Translations under genes and position numbers: made by a program
Assembly (NCBI GenBank): GCA_031761405.1
Contig: JASEVX010000008.1
Coordinates: 41,395,175 to 41,459,174, forward strand
Direction: 5' to 3'
Length of the DNA stretch: 64,000 bases
Source of the DNA: Serripes groenlandicus
Lineage: Eukaryota > Mollusca > Bivalvia > Cardiida > Cardiidae
The notes under the pieces: generated by a model
Seen by the model: only the letters and a program-made list of their open reading frames with translations
Database searches by the model: none
What the model was told of the DNA's origin: nothing
Shown: piece by piece, positions 1-11,105 of the stretch
How positions within the stretch are numbered: the stretch's first letter is position 1
Layout: each line of letters begins with the position of its first letter

Positions 1-196
1 ATAGTGTTCTCATTCAAAGTGCGAGACACTGTTTTTCTATCAAGAAAAATATAAACTTTTATAGTTTGAATTAGAAGTGTATCTTTGCTTACTTCACGCA
101 TATGTTGCTTTTTTGGCGATACAATTAGGATGACATAAACATTTTTTTGCTTGGTTGAATCAAAAGGTCCTATATCGTTGGATATACACCAACTAT

Positions 197-385
197 GCAG
201 CAGACGCCCATCTAAAGCGTATAAGGTAACAATAAAACACCTACACAAATAAAAGCTCTATGATTGTATGAGGTTGAAAACATTGTGACAAAAGGGGACA
301 TTGCTCTTTTGACGCAATGATTTTGATAGTCGAATGCTACCGATGTGTCGAAATGCGTCTGCAAGTGGTAACGGGTATGTTTGTT
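197..385. mobile_element. Degenerate hairpin MITE
   Basis: GCAGCAGACGCC at the left and CGTCTGCAAGTGG at the right, with the family core AAAACATTGTGACAAAAGGGG between. Counterpart in block B at about 43830-44011. Nothing else is evident in 1-745, which is the 3' flank of locus 1. Confidence 0.6.
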
Positions 386-745
386 TAAGTACAGTAACAC
401 AATGTAATAAAAAACAAATACGATTATAATTTACATGTCCGTAAGTACACAAAACTGCAATCTTCTTTTAACTTCATTGTCTGAATTTGAGCCTTGACGT
501 AGTCACATGTATACGAAAACCAACTTTCGGAATGTTGCGAACGGTGAATATTCAGATTGGCCTGCGGCTCCGTACAGTCTAATCAGTACGTCGATCGTTC
601 GTAGTCATGTCGTATTAGCATTCCGGAGGTTTCTGAAGAAAGATTGTCCCCAGACACAATAGGTAATGTGACAGGAATTAGGATTTCTTTCAAAGCTTCC
701 GAAGGTCGGTTTTCGCAAGGCCTGGCTCGTATCCCCGCTAAATGC

Positions 746-3700
746 TTAAAGCTGCATTGCCTTAATTTCCCGATCCATTTGGCACAGGACACAGAAATAA
801 CAAAAGCCCAGCGCACAGTAATCTGTACAGATAGATCCCTGAAAAAGGAAAACAAGTGAGCTGTATTAAAACGTATAGACATGTTAAAAGATAGATGTCT
901 GAAAATAGAAAGCAAGTGAGCTCGTATGACACAACCCTGAAACTAGAAAAACAAGTGACCTTTATGTCAATGACTATTACCAATAAGTATTCAACATTAT
1001 ATCAGTTATATCACGGTGACAGTTCCCTTATTGATGATCCCTTGGTAAACAAACCAGTACTGGGCTAGGAAATGTGTTGTTCCCAAGGGTACTCACACCA
1101 TGACTGCCGCGAATGAGGATCAAACCTAGGACGCCCGTTTGGTTCGAAATCCCAAGCGCTAACCACTCGACCACATACACACAGACAGACCGACATACAT
1201 ACATACAGACGGAAGGACAGACAGACAGAACTAAGGACAGATATAGAGATACACATACTTATGGACTGACATACAGAACCAGAGACAGCAAAAATATGCA
1301 GAGTGACTCACCTGTATACCCCCAAGGGTACGCAACCTTGTACGAAGAGTAACCAGACTTCCGGGTACAAAGGAAGTGACGCAGATGTTCTCGTTTAGTT
1401 TGGCCGACATTTCCATAATAGTACACTGAGCGCAACACCAAGTCTTCATACCTGTAACGACACCATATTGTGTTCCACTCGGCTAATAACTAAATTAACC
1501 TTTACCCAAATGCATACGCATTTTGACGGGTTCGAATCAGATGACATTTTAAAACATTGTAGCAAACAGAGAAGTTGCTCACCATGAGCAATTTATATTT
1601 TACCTCAATGTTTCCAACTGTATTCAGTTATCTATAATTTCAATTATTCAGATTTTTCCATATTTAAGCCAAAATGTTTTTAAAGTCGTCTTCTGTAGAT
1701 TTGTCGTATGTGTGAACGGTTTAATCCGCGGAAATAAAACGGCGACACGTTTTGCTACAGTTGCAAATGTTGTGCGTAATTCAGAAAAACACTGGTTTAA
1801 TTCGAAATTACACTAACGTAATTTTAGTTAGAGTGTATTCTGAATGATTATTCTTCATCCGTGTTGTTTATGGATGATGCTGTCAAACCGCGTCTTATGC
1901 TACTAAACCGATGAACAACTACTAATAAGTTCGTAACGCAAGGTAAATTAACGTGTGTTTTTTTCAAAACTTTGATGGCATGCGAGGTCTTAACCGAGTA
2001 TACGAGTTACGATGAAGGGTTCCAAATATTCGTGAGGTGAATCAACGTGTAGTTTCTTTTAAACCGTAATGGCATCCGATGCCTTAATCGAGCTTACAAG
2101 CTGAGTCGGAGAGTTCCGATTATGTGTGATGTAAATCGACGTGTGGTTTCTTTTAAACCTTGATGGCATACGAGGCCCTAACCGAGCTTAAGGGTTTTAA
2201 ACAAAAAGTTCAGATTATTAGTGATGTGAATAAACGTGTGGTTTCTTTTAACCTTGATGGCCTCCGATGTCATAACAGAGTTTACGAGTTACGATGTAGG
2301 GTTCCGAATATGCGCGAGGTGAATCAACGTTTGGTTTCTTTTAAACCTTGATGGCATCCAAGGTCATAACAGAGTTTACGAGTTACGATGTAGGGTTCCG
2401 AATATGCGCGAGGTGAATCAACGTTTGGTTTCTTTTAAACCTTGATGGCATCCAAGGTCATAACAGAGTTTACGAGTTACGATGTAGGGTTCCGAATATG
2501 CGCGAGGTGAATCAACGTTTGGTTTCTTTTAAACCTTGATGGCATCCAAGGTCTTAACCGAGCTTACGAGTTACGATGTAGGGTTCCGAATATGCGCGAG
2601 GTGAATCAACGTTTGGTTTCTTTTAAACCTTGATGGCATCCAAGGTCTTAACCGAGCTTACGAGTTACGATGAAGGGTTCCGAATATGCCTGAGGTGAAT
2701 CAACGTGTGGTTTCTTTTAAACCTTGATGACATGCGAGGTCTTAACCGAGTTTACGAGTTTTAAACAAAAGGTTCCGATTATTAGTGAGGTGTTTTTTTT
2801 AACCTTGATGGAATCCGAGAACTTAACCGAGTTTACGAGTTTCAGCCGAAATGTTCAGATTATGCGCGAGGTGAATCAACGTGTGGTTTCTTTTAAACCT
2901 TAATGGCATCCGATGTCTTAACCGAGTTTACGAGTACAGTCGGAGAATTCCGATATTGCGCGAGGGGAATCGACGTGTGGTTCCTTTTAAACCTTGACGG
3001 CATCCGACGTCTTAACCGAGTTTACGAGTACAGTCGGAGAATTCCGATACTGCGTGAGGTGAATCAACGTGTGGTTTCTTTTAAACCTTAATGACATCCG
3101 ATGTCTTAACCAAGTTTACGAATTCAGTCGGAGAATTCCGATACTGCGTGTATTGATTCGATGTGTGGTTTCTTTTAAACTTTGATGGCATCCGAGGTCT
3201 TAACAGAGCTGACGAGTTTTACACAAAAAGGTCCGATTATGAGCGCGGTGAATCAACGTGTAGTTTCTTTTCAGTTGACACATTTTTAGTATGTAACGGG
3301 CATTTCAAACAGTTACTGACAGAAGCGGGCCGTCGGAGAATATAATTCTAGATTAGATTAAATTAGTCAAACTAAGCCCTACTAAAAACTTACTAGGCTT
3401 AGGTCCAAAAGATGATATTCTAATAGCACCCTAAGACACTTTCAGTGTCTATAAAGTCTAGATGTCCAGTCTCTATGCCACCATAATATGACTGAAACAT
3501 TGTTGAAAACGGCGTTAAGCCCAATAAATCAATCAATCAATCTAGTCTCTATAGCTAATCGAAAATAATTAAAATAAATATCTACCTTTTTTTTTGACAT
3601 TGCATGGTGTTACACAAGAGCTATACATTGTCATTTTAAATAGATTAACATTCTACTTACAACCTCCGACATCTTCAGTGCAACCAAGCAGTCCACTCGT

Positions 3701-3847
3701 CCAGTCTCTATGGCCATAAACACTGCCCAAGACTAGCCTGTTTTCGGCAACAGGTTGCTGGTTGACCACAACAACATTTGTGGTGCTCTGCTGTTGATGA
3801 ATGGGTGCCTGATGGGGTGGCTGCATGCCTTCTGGGTGAACACTCAT
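746..3847 (-). CDS. PLAC8-like cysteine-rich protein, locus 1 (three exons, intact)
   Basis: Three exons on the minus strand: exon 1 3847-3661 (ATG at 3847), exon 2 1451-1312, exon 3 838-746 (TAA). The 187+140+93 nt join to 139 codons plus stop. Donors are GT (gtaagt, gtgagt) and acceptors AG. Intron 1 splits a Cys codon after its first base (T|GT); intron 2 is phase 0. The Gln/Pro-rich N-tail (about residues 1-35) precedes HRDWTSGLLGC (46-56), VGGCMKTWCCAQC (60-72), LRTRLRTLGGIQ at the end of exon 2, and GSICTDYC (110-117) with CQMDREI (128-134). This order is the PLAC8 domain (placenta-specific 8/cornifelin family; FCR/cell-number-regulator in plants), a small membrane-associated Cys-rich domain linked to metal handling, growth control or differentiation; the role here is unknown. 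Intron 1 (2.2 kb) holds a 94-bp minisatellite, intron 2 a reversed SINE. Locus 4 is its duplicate. Open frame plus conserved splice sites argue for a working gene; expression is not shown. Confidence 0.85.
1000..1170 (-). mobile_element. tRNA-headed SINE, reversed, in intron 2 of locus 1
   Basis: Read on the minus strand it has a tRNA-like head (GTGGTCGAGTGGTTAGCG ... GGTTTGATCC), a body with CCAAGGGTACC and a tail with TATATCACGGTGACAG. Copy in block B at about 44610-44770. A (ACAG/ACAT)n microsatellite follows at about 1165-1260. Confidence 0.75.
1490..1725. mobile_element. Hairpin MITE in intron 1 of locus 1
   Basis: Core GTTGCTCACCATGAGCAATT lies between AACATTGTAGCAAAC and CAATGTTTCCAAC arms, and the ends approach AAAGTCGTCTTCTG. 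Duplicate at about 45093-45320. Confidence 0.65.
1955..3290. repeat. 94-bp minisatellite in intron 1 of locus 1
   Basis: About 14 units built on GATGGCATCCAAGGTCTTAA, ACGAGTTACGATG(A/T)AGGGTTCCG and GAGGTGAATCAACGTGTGG. The four central units (about 2350-2640) are nearly identical at 94-bp spacing; outer units are more diverged and vary in length. Short open frames inside are by-products. Confidence 0.9.
3470..3545 (+). mobile_element. SINE tail fragment in intron 1
   Basis: ATATGACTGAAACATTGTTG, then AAAACGGCGTTAAGCCC and (AATC)n, the common bivalve SINE 3' end. Copy at about 47030-47090. Confidence 0.7.
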
Positions 3848-3998
3848 TGTATTTTCCTTTTCTGTTGTAAACCTGCAGTGCGTTCAGACACGATGATATT
3901 GTTCGTTTAGGTAACGATAGCGGTTCAACAAACAACAGTTTTGCTATTTCCTAAGTGAAAAATGTAGTTTTGTCCCCTGTTACCAAAGCATTTTGGTT
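3848..3998. other. 5' flank of locus 1
   Basis: Sequence upstream of the exon 1 ATG, conserved with 47419-47565 in block B. No convincing TATA box or initiator was identified. Confidence 0.4.
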
Positions 3999-3999
3999 T

Positions 4000-4073
4000 G
4001 TTTGTTGGGGTTTTACCCCGTTTTCAACAATTGTTTGCAGTTTTATCACGGCGACAGTGTGTCCGGTGTCTAT
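4000..4073 (-). mobile_element. Reversed SINE tail
   Basis: GGGGTTTTACCCCGTTTTCAA followed by TTTTATCACGGCGACAGTGT is the reverse of the common SINE tail. Copy at about 47570-47640. Confidence 0.65.
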
Positions 4074-4924
4074 TATCTCGTGTTGGTGTGTTATAGTTCA
4101 AACAGCAGGGCGCCAACACAATAAAACGACAAATGATCTCGTCGAAACGATACATCAGAATAATGTCGTTCTGGCATGTTGGCTGCTCGCCGACACGACG
4201 CATACGGAATACGTATTTCCGGCGTGTTTGTCGCCCGCCAGTACGCCAGCACGTAAGCAATCCGTTATGCCAACATGATGCGCGATTACGACAATACAAT
4301 TCGTGGTTCCGAAAAGTTGGCGTAATTGTGCCTAGCCAACACGACAACTCACCAAGTATCATATTATACGTTTTGGCAACAATTATCGCATATGTGTGCT
4401 GGAGTATTGTCGATACAACGTCTGAGCGACTACTTTCTTAACTCTTTCAGCGCCGAATTGTTTAAAGTAGACTCTTCCATGTTCGAAATCGGACATCTCC
4501 ATTTCTCATATTATACAATGTTGGACTATTTTGAAAACAGGCAAACAATGCTGATTTCAGGTGAGACAGCTCGTTACGAGCTGACTCGCCTGAATCAGTA
4601 TTGTTTGCAAAAACCTGAATATTGCCTTTGGTGCGCGATAACATTCGTGGTTCCGAAATGTTGTAGTTGTGCCTAGCCAACACGACAATTCTGCCTAGCC
4701 AACACGACGATTCACCAAGTATCATGTGTCGTATTGGCAACCGTGCCAACACGCAAAAGCCATATATGACGTTTTGGCAGCAATTGTCACATTTGTGTGC
4801 TGGTTTATTGTCGACACAACGTCAAAGCGACTATTTTCTTAATAATCTTGACGACAACCCCACCAACATGCCAAATGACGCGTGTATTGTGTTGGCACTC
4901 TGCAAGTACACCGACGCGAGATAG
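4073..4924. mobile_element. Non-autonomous TIR element with internal duplication and nested MITE
   Basis: The left end TATCTCGTGTTGGTGTG pairs imperfectly with the right end CACCGACGCGAGATA. GCCAACACAATA-like motifs recur inside both arms. The internal segment GTGCCTAGCCAACACGAC is present twice or more in block A. A TAACTCTTTCAGCGCC hairpin MITE is nested at 4438-4650. The block B copy (about 47640-48110) lacks the nested MITE and the extra segment. Confidence 0.6.
4438..4650. mobile_element. Hairpin MITE of the TAACTCTTTCAGCGCC family (nested)
   Basis: Left terminus TAACTCTTTCAGCGCC, then TAGACTCTTCCATG and the palindromic core CAGCTCGTTACGAGCTGACT. The right end decays at TTGCCTTTGGTGCGCGATAA. 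Confidence 0.75.
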
Positions 4925-5171
4925 TAGAAATCAGCCACAATAAAGTTGCATCAAGTCAAAACTGTTTCCAGATTTCAGTAGAAAACTAAATTTCTCTTGA
5001 CTAGTTTTGACGAGGAGCAAACAAAAAAGACATTTTAAAAGGACTAGTGTAGAACCAAACGATTGTTTATCTGAAATAACTGCATTAAAGTATACTCCTG
5101 GTGCAATTAACATAATACTACTTGTGAGGGCGTAATATTGTTTCGTCAAATGCATTTATGTGATTTATTTG

Positions 5172-5340
5172 CATGGTGTTTAGCGCCGCTTTCAATATTA
5201 TTCAGTTATATCATGGCGTTTCCTGGGTAAGTTGCATGTACCAGTACTACTGGTCCAGTTATCCTGAGAGTAGCGAGCCAGTCGAAATGCTAACCCCACA
5301 ACCCTGTGCACCAAAGAAGGAATTATGGGATCGAATCCAT
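5172..5340 (-). mobile_element. Reversed SINE body and tail
   Basis: GTTTAGCGCCGCTTTCAATA, then TTATATCATGGCGTTTCCT and CCAGTACTACTGGTCC, the reverse complement of the SINE body/tail. Copy at about 48380-48540. The 4925-5171 stretch before it has no recognisable feature. Confidence 0.7.
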
Positions 5341-5399
5341 ATATGCTGAGAAGTACGACAAGAAGACGAAGTTGAAAAAAGTATCACATTTGTTTCTAT

Positions 5400-5785
5400 T
5401 TTTTTTAAAAACATCAACTAAATGGAAATTGAGAATCTCTATTAAAACTCAGCAAATTAAACCGCTATATGTATTCATGTGTCTTAAAAGATAATGGAAA
5501 TTGAGTTCCTTCAAAAGGACGCAAACTAAATATCTATAATCATTAATTAAAATTAAAAGTCAATAGAAATTGAGAAATATCTATGTTTATTTATTTTCTT
5601 TCAAATTATACAAAATATCTATATGTATTAATTTACCACGGTTCGAAAACAGTGATGAGCGGGTTCTGCCTTTGGCAGTTTTGTGTTTAACTAAAACGCG
5701 CAAAATAAATATCTACATATATTTATCTATCTACATTAATGGTCAATGGAAATAAAGTATATTTTATAGACGCAAATTCAATCAC
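5400..5785. repeat. Degenerate AT-rich tandem repeat
   Basis: The motif AATGGAAATTGAG or TCAATAGAAATTGAG recurs with GGACGCAAACTAAATATC at irregular 70-100 bp spacing. Counterpart at about 48610-48950. The stretch from 5786 to 6060 shows nothing further. Confidence 0.55.
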
Positions 5786-6059
5786 TTTGTCACTCCGCAC
5801 AATCAAGAATAGCGTCCAAATATGATTTCAACAAAGTAGATTAGGTGAGTGAGTTGCACACACTTTAATCTCTCTAAGATAACCGTTAAATCTATCATCT
5901 AACTCCATATAACTGTAACAGCGTCTTCTTTTGAGAGTTTACTGAGTCTTTTTGGATTTAGATATAACGAAACTGTGCAACAGAAGACATTTATTTGCTA
6001 AGGCTATACTTGTTAAGCTTCAGCCTCACTACCAAGAATATAAGGTACATGTGTAACCG

Positions 6060-6484
6060 CCGCAAACTAACGCACCTGTAGCAGACGTCCTTTTTTAAAA
6101 ACATTTTGGAAAAAGAAGAAATTTGATCAGAATATGCATCTTACAACTGTTTTCAATAAAAAGTCTTCCATTTATTGAGATGGTCCTTACTTTTGCAAGA
6201 ATATTTGTAAAATCGTCTGCTGAAGATGTGTTGTAAATAGAAAAGAGTAATGCGTTTAACCCATTACTTCACATAGACGACATTTGACACCTGCCACTAA
6301 ACATGACTTTGAAAACATTGCAATAGAAGGTGAAATCGCTCAAAACGAGCAATTTCACCTGTTATTTCAATATTTTAAACTCTATATCAATATAAATCTT
6401 TCAGTTTTCTATATTGTTGAAATTGTTCGTCTGATGATTGTAAAGCATACGACATTTGAAAAGTCATCTGAAGTAATGGGTTAA
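6060..6484. mobile_element. Two adjacent hairpin MITEs
   Basis: First copy about 6060-6258 (GCAGACGTCC ... CGTCTGCTGAAGATG). Second copy 6258-6484, from TTAACCCATTACTTCACATA to AAGTAATGGGTTAA, with the core GCTCAAAACGAGC. Block B counterparts are at about 49255-49670. Confidence 0.75.
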
Positions 6485-6504
6485 AGATTCGAAATGTGGC
6501 TTAC

Positions 6505-7132
6505 TGGATGTCTACCCAATAAAAAATGAAGCAAAACAGATCAATATTAAGGTGTTTATTGTACTGGAAAGTGAAATAATTACTCTAATTTTAATCCCAG
6601 AATTGCGATTATAATTATTCAAGACAACTTTTGAACAGTTTTAAAACTTTGACTGTACTATCTCTAATCTGTTTTTCAGCACCATTAAGGAATATTGACA
6701 GGGCAAATATAAGTTAAGCCGGAGACATGATGATCTTTTAATCCTTTCCCATATACAAACATATCTAAGTCGTGCGCACGAGATAATTAAGTCGTGCGCA
6801 CGACCTAGTATGTCGTGCGCACGAGATAAATAAAAACGTACACATGTCACGTCTAAGTCGTGCGCACGAGATACTAAGTCGTGCGCACGAGATAATTAAG
6901 TCGTGCGCACGAGAAACTATGTCCTGCGCACGAGTTACTAAGTCGTGCGCACGAGTTACTAAGTATCTCGTGCGCACGACTTAGTATTTCGTGCGTACGA
7001 GATAAATAAAAACGTACACATGTCACCTCTGTGCCACCGTACAAAGGTGTACGAATCACCGCCCACAAGTTCATCCCGTGCATTTCAAACGATGTTTAAA
7101 AAAGAATGGCGACTGGTGAAAATGAAATTTAC
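6505..7132. mobile_element. Block A-specific insertion carrying a palindromic array
   Basis: Block B reads straight through this point (GTGGATTACCTTGACCAC at about 49682). Block A has about 630 bp between GTGGCTTAC and ATTTACCGTGACCAC, suggesting a short TTAC target duplication. No transposase is seen. The centre is the TCGTGCGCACGA array. Confidence 0.65.
6765..7005. repeat. Array of self-complementary 12-mer TCGTGCGCACGA
   Basis: Ten units, each with the perfect or near-perfect palindrome TCGTGCGCACGA, at about 22-bp spacing with linkers such as GATAATTAAG and GTTACTAAG. GATAAATAAAAACGTACACA occurs near positions 6826 and 7001, bracketing most of the array. Confidence 0.9.
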
Positions 7133-7634
7133 CGTGACCACTATCCGAACACGTTCAGACTTTAACTGAGGTAAACAGCTTTAACCCTTTTTCTTCTTGT
7201 AGACGCTTTCTGGCTTATATGCAGCAGACGACTTATGAAAACATTGTGACAAAAGAGACAACTATGGCTGTTTAGCTTGGGTGTACCCAGTCCCTTCAAG
7301 TCATTATTCACTAAACGCACGGAATAAACAGAACGAATATGTGTTTGGATGTTTTTATTACTGAACACGAAAAGAGCTATAATAACTAGACACAGCTCAC
7401 TAAAATACGACTATAATACTTCACCGTACGCCAATTAGATCTGACGACACCGCATAAAAGGTCGTCTCGAATTGAACCTATGTATTTCATATTCTATACA
7501 ATCGGAACACTCGACAGTCACCGCTTCCATATCTAGTTTTTGTTTATGGGTTATATCCCTTGCTGATACTTAGCGATTTTGTAGGCATCGATTTGAATGG
7601 CTGAAAAAAGGTCAATCCGGGACGACCATTAATT

Positions 7635-7860
7635 TGTTTTGTTTGTTCATGCTTTGTGCCGCTCTCAACAATGTTTCCGTTATATCCTGGCGTTTCATAG
7701 AACTGCTGGTCTCTTGTAAGTCAGTCGCAGTTTTTAACCCTGAAATTCTGAGCATCAAGGAGGTAAAGCCATTACTAGGCCTTATATTTGGTAGCCATTA
7801 CTAGGCCTTATATTTGGTATGACTCGGCCGAAGTATCCATGCGTAATCATTAGTATTCCT
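7635..7860 (-). mobile_element. Reversed SINE with internal 26-bp duplication
   Basis: GTGCCGCTCTCAACAATG, TTATATCCTGGCGTTTCAT and GGTATGACTCGGCC are in reversed SINE order. CCATTACTAGGCCTTATATT occurs twice in tandem here and once at about 50332 in block B. A truncated hairpin MITE half lies at about 7190-7260; 7260-7630 is otherwise bare. Confidence 0.65.
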
Positions 7861-7869
7861 AAACTACCA

Positions 7870-8168
7870 CAATGCAATACAATAACTGGCATAACAAGGT
7901 CTGATCTTTATCAAATATGCCGGTCAATAGAGAAACGTCCACGTTTGTGTTTATGAAATGTGTAAATCGAGATTAGCCTGATTATCCACACAGTCTGAAC
8001 AAATAAACGCTGTTTACATATTATTAACGTAAGAAACGTTTTAAACTTCTGTCAAATAGTATAGAATGTGATACCAACGGATCAGATGTACAGGCTGATT
8101 TGATCTCACACTATTTTGATAAGTCAACGTGTACCTTTACACCAACGAACGGGCTCTAATGGAAATAT
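7870..8168. other. Intergenic spacer
   Basis: No gene or repeat family recognised with confidence. Collinear with about 50405-50700 in block B. Confidence 0.4.
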
Positions 8169-9195
8169 GCTGCGTCTGATCATTTAGAGCTGCGTCTGAT
8201 CATTTAGAGCGTCGTCTTGTTTTTTCGAGCTTCGTCTGGTATTTCAGAGCTTCGTCTTGTATTTTAAAGCTTCGTCTTGTATTTTAGAGCTTCGTCTTGT
8301 ATTCTAAAGTTTCGTCTGTTATTTTCGAGCTTTGTCTGGTATTTTCGAGCTTCGTCTGGTATTTTTGAGCTTCGTCTGGTATTTTCGAGCTTCGTCTGGT
8401 AGTTGAGAGCTGCGTCTGGTAATTGAGAGATTCGACTGGTATTTTAGAGCTTCGTCTGATATTTTAAAGCTTTGTCTATTATTCTAGAGCTTCGTGTGGT
8501 ATTTTAGAGCTTCGTCTCATATTTTAAAGCTTTGTCTATTATTTTAGAGCTTCGTCAGGTATTTCAGTGCTTCGTCTGGTAGTTAAGATCTTTGTCTGGT
8601 ATTCTAGAGCTTCGTCTGGTACTTTAGAGCTCCGTCCGGTATTTAAGAGCTTCGTCTGGTAGTTGAGAGCTGCGTCTAGTAGTTGAGAGCTTCGACTAGT
8701 ATTTTAAAGCTTCGTCTGATATTTTAAAGCTTTGTCTATTATGTCAGAGCTTCGTGAGGTATTTTAGAGCTTCGTGTTGTATTTTAGGGCTTCGTCTGAT
8801 ATTTTCGAGCTTCGTCTGGTATTTTAGAGCTTCATCTGCTAGTTTAGAACTTCGGCTGGTATATAAGAGCTTCATCTTGTATTTTAGGGCTTCGTCTGGT
8901 ATTTAAGAGCTTTGTCTTGTATTTTAGAGATTCGTCTAGTAATTTAGAGCTGCGTCTTGTATTTTAGAGCTTCGTCTGGTGTTTAAGAGTTTTGTCTGAC
9001 ATTTTAGAGGTTCGTCTGGTATTTTAGAGCTGCGGCTTGTATTTTAGACCTTCGTCTGGTATTTAAGAGTTTCGTCTGACATTTTAGAGGTTTGTCTGGT
9101 ATTTAAGTGCTTCGTCTGGTATTTAAGTGCTTCGTCTGGTATTTTAGAGCTGCGTCTTGTACTTTAGAGCTTCATTTGGTATTTTAGAGCTTCAT
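8169..9195. repeat. 20-bp minisatellite, about 50 units
   Basis: The unit is close to GAGCTTCGTCTGGTATTTTA, with many single-base variants (GCGTCT, TTGTCT, TTTTCGAGC). Very regular 20-bp period. The block B array (50704-51530) has about 42 units. Confidence 0.93.
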
Positions 9196-9199
9196 ATGG

Positions 9200-9400
9200 C
9201 AATAAGGAGCTGCGTCCTGGCACCCCGAAATCGACCCCTAGTCGCAGCTGCCTTTGATCAGTGTTCTATTGCAAGGCACATTTCCTAGCCAAGTACTGAT
9301 TCGTTAAACTAGGGATGAAGCATAAGTAAACTGTCGCCGTGATATAATTGAAATAATGTTGAAAACCAGCGTAACACCACACGAACCCCCAACACACAGA
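9200..9400 (+). mobile_element. SINE body and tail
   Basis: CCCCGAAATCGACCCCTAGTC resembles a B box. It is followed by GCAAGGCACATTTCCTAGCC, AACTGTCGCCGTGATATAAT and AATGTTGAAAACCAGCGTAA. Its head is fused to the 20-bp array. Copy at 51540-51730. Confidence 0.7.
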
Positions 9401-9468
9401 CATGTCTAGTTTCGGGTATGAATAACCTTTTTATTTTATTACCACGAAAGGTCTATAACAATATATGT

Positions 9469-9715
9469 GAGCCGTCCCGTGAGAAAACCAACATTGTGGA
9501 CTCTGCGAAAAGTATCGAACCGGATCAGCATAAGCATGTCGCGCAGGCTAAACTGGACAGAAACTTTTCGCCTCGTGGGGATTTCCTGTTTCAAAAATCG
9601 TTACTCTATAGGACGGAATGTGTAAGCCCGGATGAGTCTGCGCGAACTACGCAGGCTGATCCGGATCGATACATTACGCATAGGCCATACTGTTGGTTTT
9701 CTCGCGGGAAGGCTC
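9469..9715. mobile_element. TIR MITE, GAGCCGT family
   Basis: Left end GAGCCGTCCCGTGAGAAAAC and right end GTTTTCTCGCGGGAAGGCTC are inverted repeats. Inside, AAGTATCGAACCGGATCAGC and GCAGGCTGATCCGGATCGAT form a second inverted pair. Duplicate at 51812-52081. A 130-codon open frame overlapping it is not a gene. Confidence 0.88.
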
Positions 9716-9829
9716 CTATTTATAAATTCCAAATGCAAGTTTTAGTCCCGACGGCCCTTCTTCAAGATCTAACATTAACTTATCGTATTAGCAAATTTGG
9801 TATAAAATAATGTATACATATTTATTATT

Positions 9830-9992
9830 ATTTTCCGTACGTCGGGGATGCGGGTTTTCGAATTACGACTGATTGATGTAAGGATATACTATTATGTACC
9901 TGTAGTACTGGTAACTTACCAAGAAAACGCCGTGTTATAACTGAATATTTGTTGAAAGCGGCGTAAAACACCAAACAATCAATCAATCCAAA
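9830..9992 (+). mobile_element. SINE body and tail
   Basis: GGGGATGCGGGTTTTCGAAT, GTAGTACTGGTAACTTACC, TTGAAAGCGGCGTAAAACAC and (AATC)n. Copy at about 52200-52355. Confidence 0.75.
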
Positions 9993-10082
9993 TATAAAAT
10001 GGTCATGGAAAAAACACGAATTGAATATTATCATCGTCTAGTCAATCGTTGGTAAAATCGATATGTATGACCAAAGAGCGCT

Positions 10083-10240
10083 GTGTATGTTGATTGATTT
10101 GGGTTGAACACGGTTTTCAACACTTTTTCATATCACTGCGGCGAGTTCACCTATTCACTTGTTTCCTGGTATTCTCACACCAGTACCCCATACAACATAC
10201 TCTCCAAGCAACTGGCTGCTTTTTTACATAGACTATTAGC
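10083..10240 (-). mobile_element. Degenerate reversed SINE of the 11336 family
   Basis: Read in reverse it matches the body of the SINE at 11336: TAGTC...CTTGGAGAGTATGTTGTATG, then TACTGGTGTGAGAATACC and the GCCGCAGTGATATG tail. Copy at 52460-52610. The remainder to 10680 is spacer with a decayed hairpin MITE at about 10430-10550. Confidence 0.55.
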
Positions 10241-10799
10241 CCATTGGTGCGCGCTGTATAAGATTCGACGGTTTACAAATATGTTAAGTTTACTTGCGTT
10301 AAAAGGGTTGCACCGATAAATATTTTAAAAACAATATGTTTTTGGGAGTGTATTTAAATCGTCGATCACCGACTCATATTACCCACAATGAATAGATTTA
10401 TAAAACATTTAATTTGGTTAACCCTTACCCACATACAGCACATTTTCAGTAGACGACCTTGAAAACATCCAGACGAAAATACGTATTTAACTCTTTCCAA
10501 TATACAACTAACAGCTACAGACGACATTGTAAACATGACAAACAAATGGATGGGATTTTGTCTCAATTAAAGTTTGATGATAAGAAATGAGGAATGTTCA
10601 TACTCGTGGGATGGCTCATATAATGTACGTGTGTAAAAGATTATCTAGATCTCTTTAACTCGGATTCTTTCAGACTGAACAATTGTGCAGAATGGTTCAT
10701 GCCATTCAGTGTGACAGATTATACAGTTGTAATCGGTGTACTATGTTAAATTACTTAGTCTTCTTTAGCGGACGACGGAAAGCGACACATTTTTTTTTT

Positions 10800-11105
10800 A
10801 ACCGCATGTTTTCCACTTCTGCTCCTTTTACGCATCGTTTCCATTTTGGTCTTCTTTTACCACATTGTTTCCATTTCTTGTCTTCTTTTACCGCTGTGTT
10901 TCCATTTTGGTCTGCTTTTACCACTGTGTTTCCATTTCTTGTCTTCTTTTAACGCAATGTTTCCATTTTGGTCTTCTTTTACCGCATTGTTTCCATTTCT
11001 AGTCTTCTTTTACCGCATTGTTTCTATCTTTGAATTTCTTTTACTGCATCGTTTCTATTTTTGGATTTCTACCGCATTGTTTCCACTTCTGTTCTTTAGG
11101 TATAA
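10800..11105. repeat. 31-bp minisatellite
   Basis: Unit close to TTCCATTTTGGTCTTCTTTT plus ACCGCATTGT, about nine units. The block B array (53410-53830) has about 13 units. Its Phe/Leu-rich open frames are artefacts of the period. Confidence 0.9.

Noticed and set aside
4024..4752. Several 90-116 codon open frames
   Set aside because: They lie in the TIR element and its nested MITE and differ between blocks A and B.
8169..9195. CRISPR-like array of short repeats
   Set aside because: The units are contiguous 20-mers with no unique spacers, and the DNA is eukaryotic.
9418..9810. A 130-codon open frame
   Set aside because: It covers a GAGCCGT-family TIR MITE that recurs about ten times in the window; the frame is not kept in other copies.
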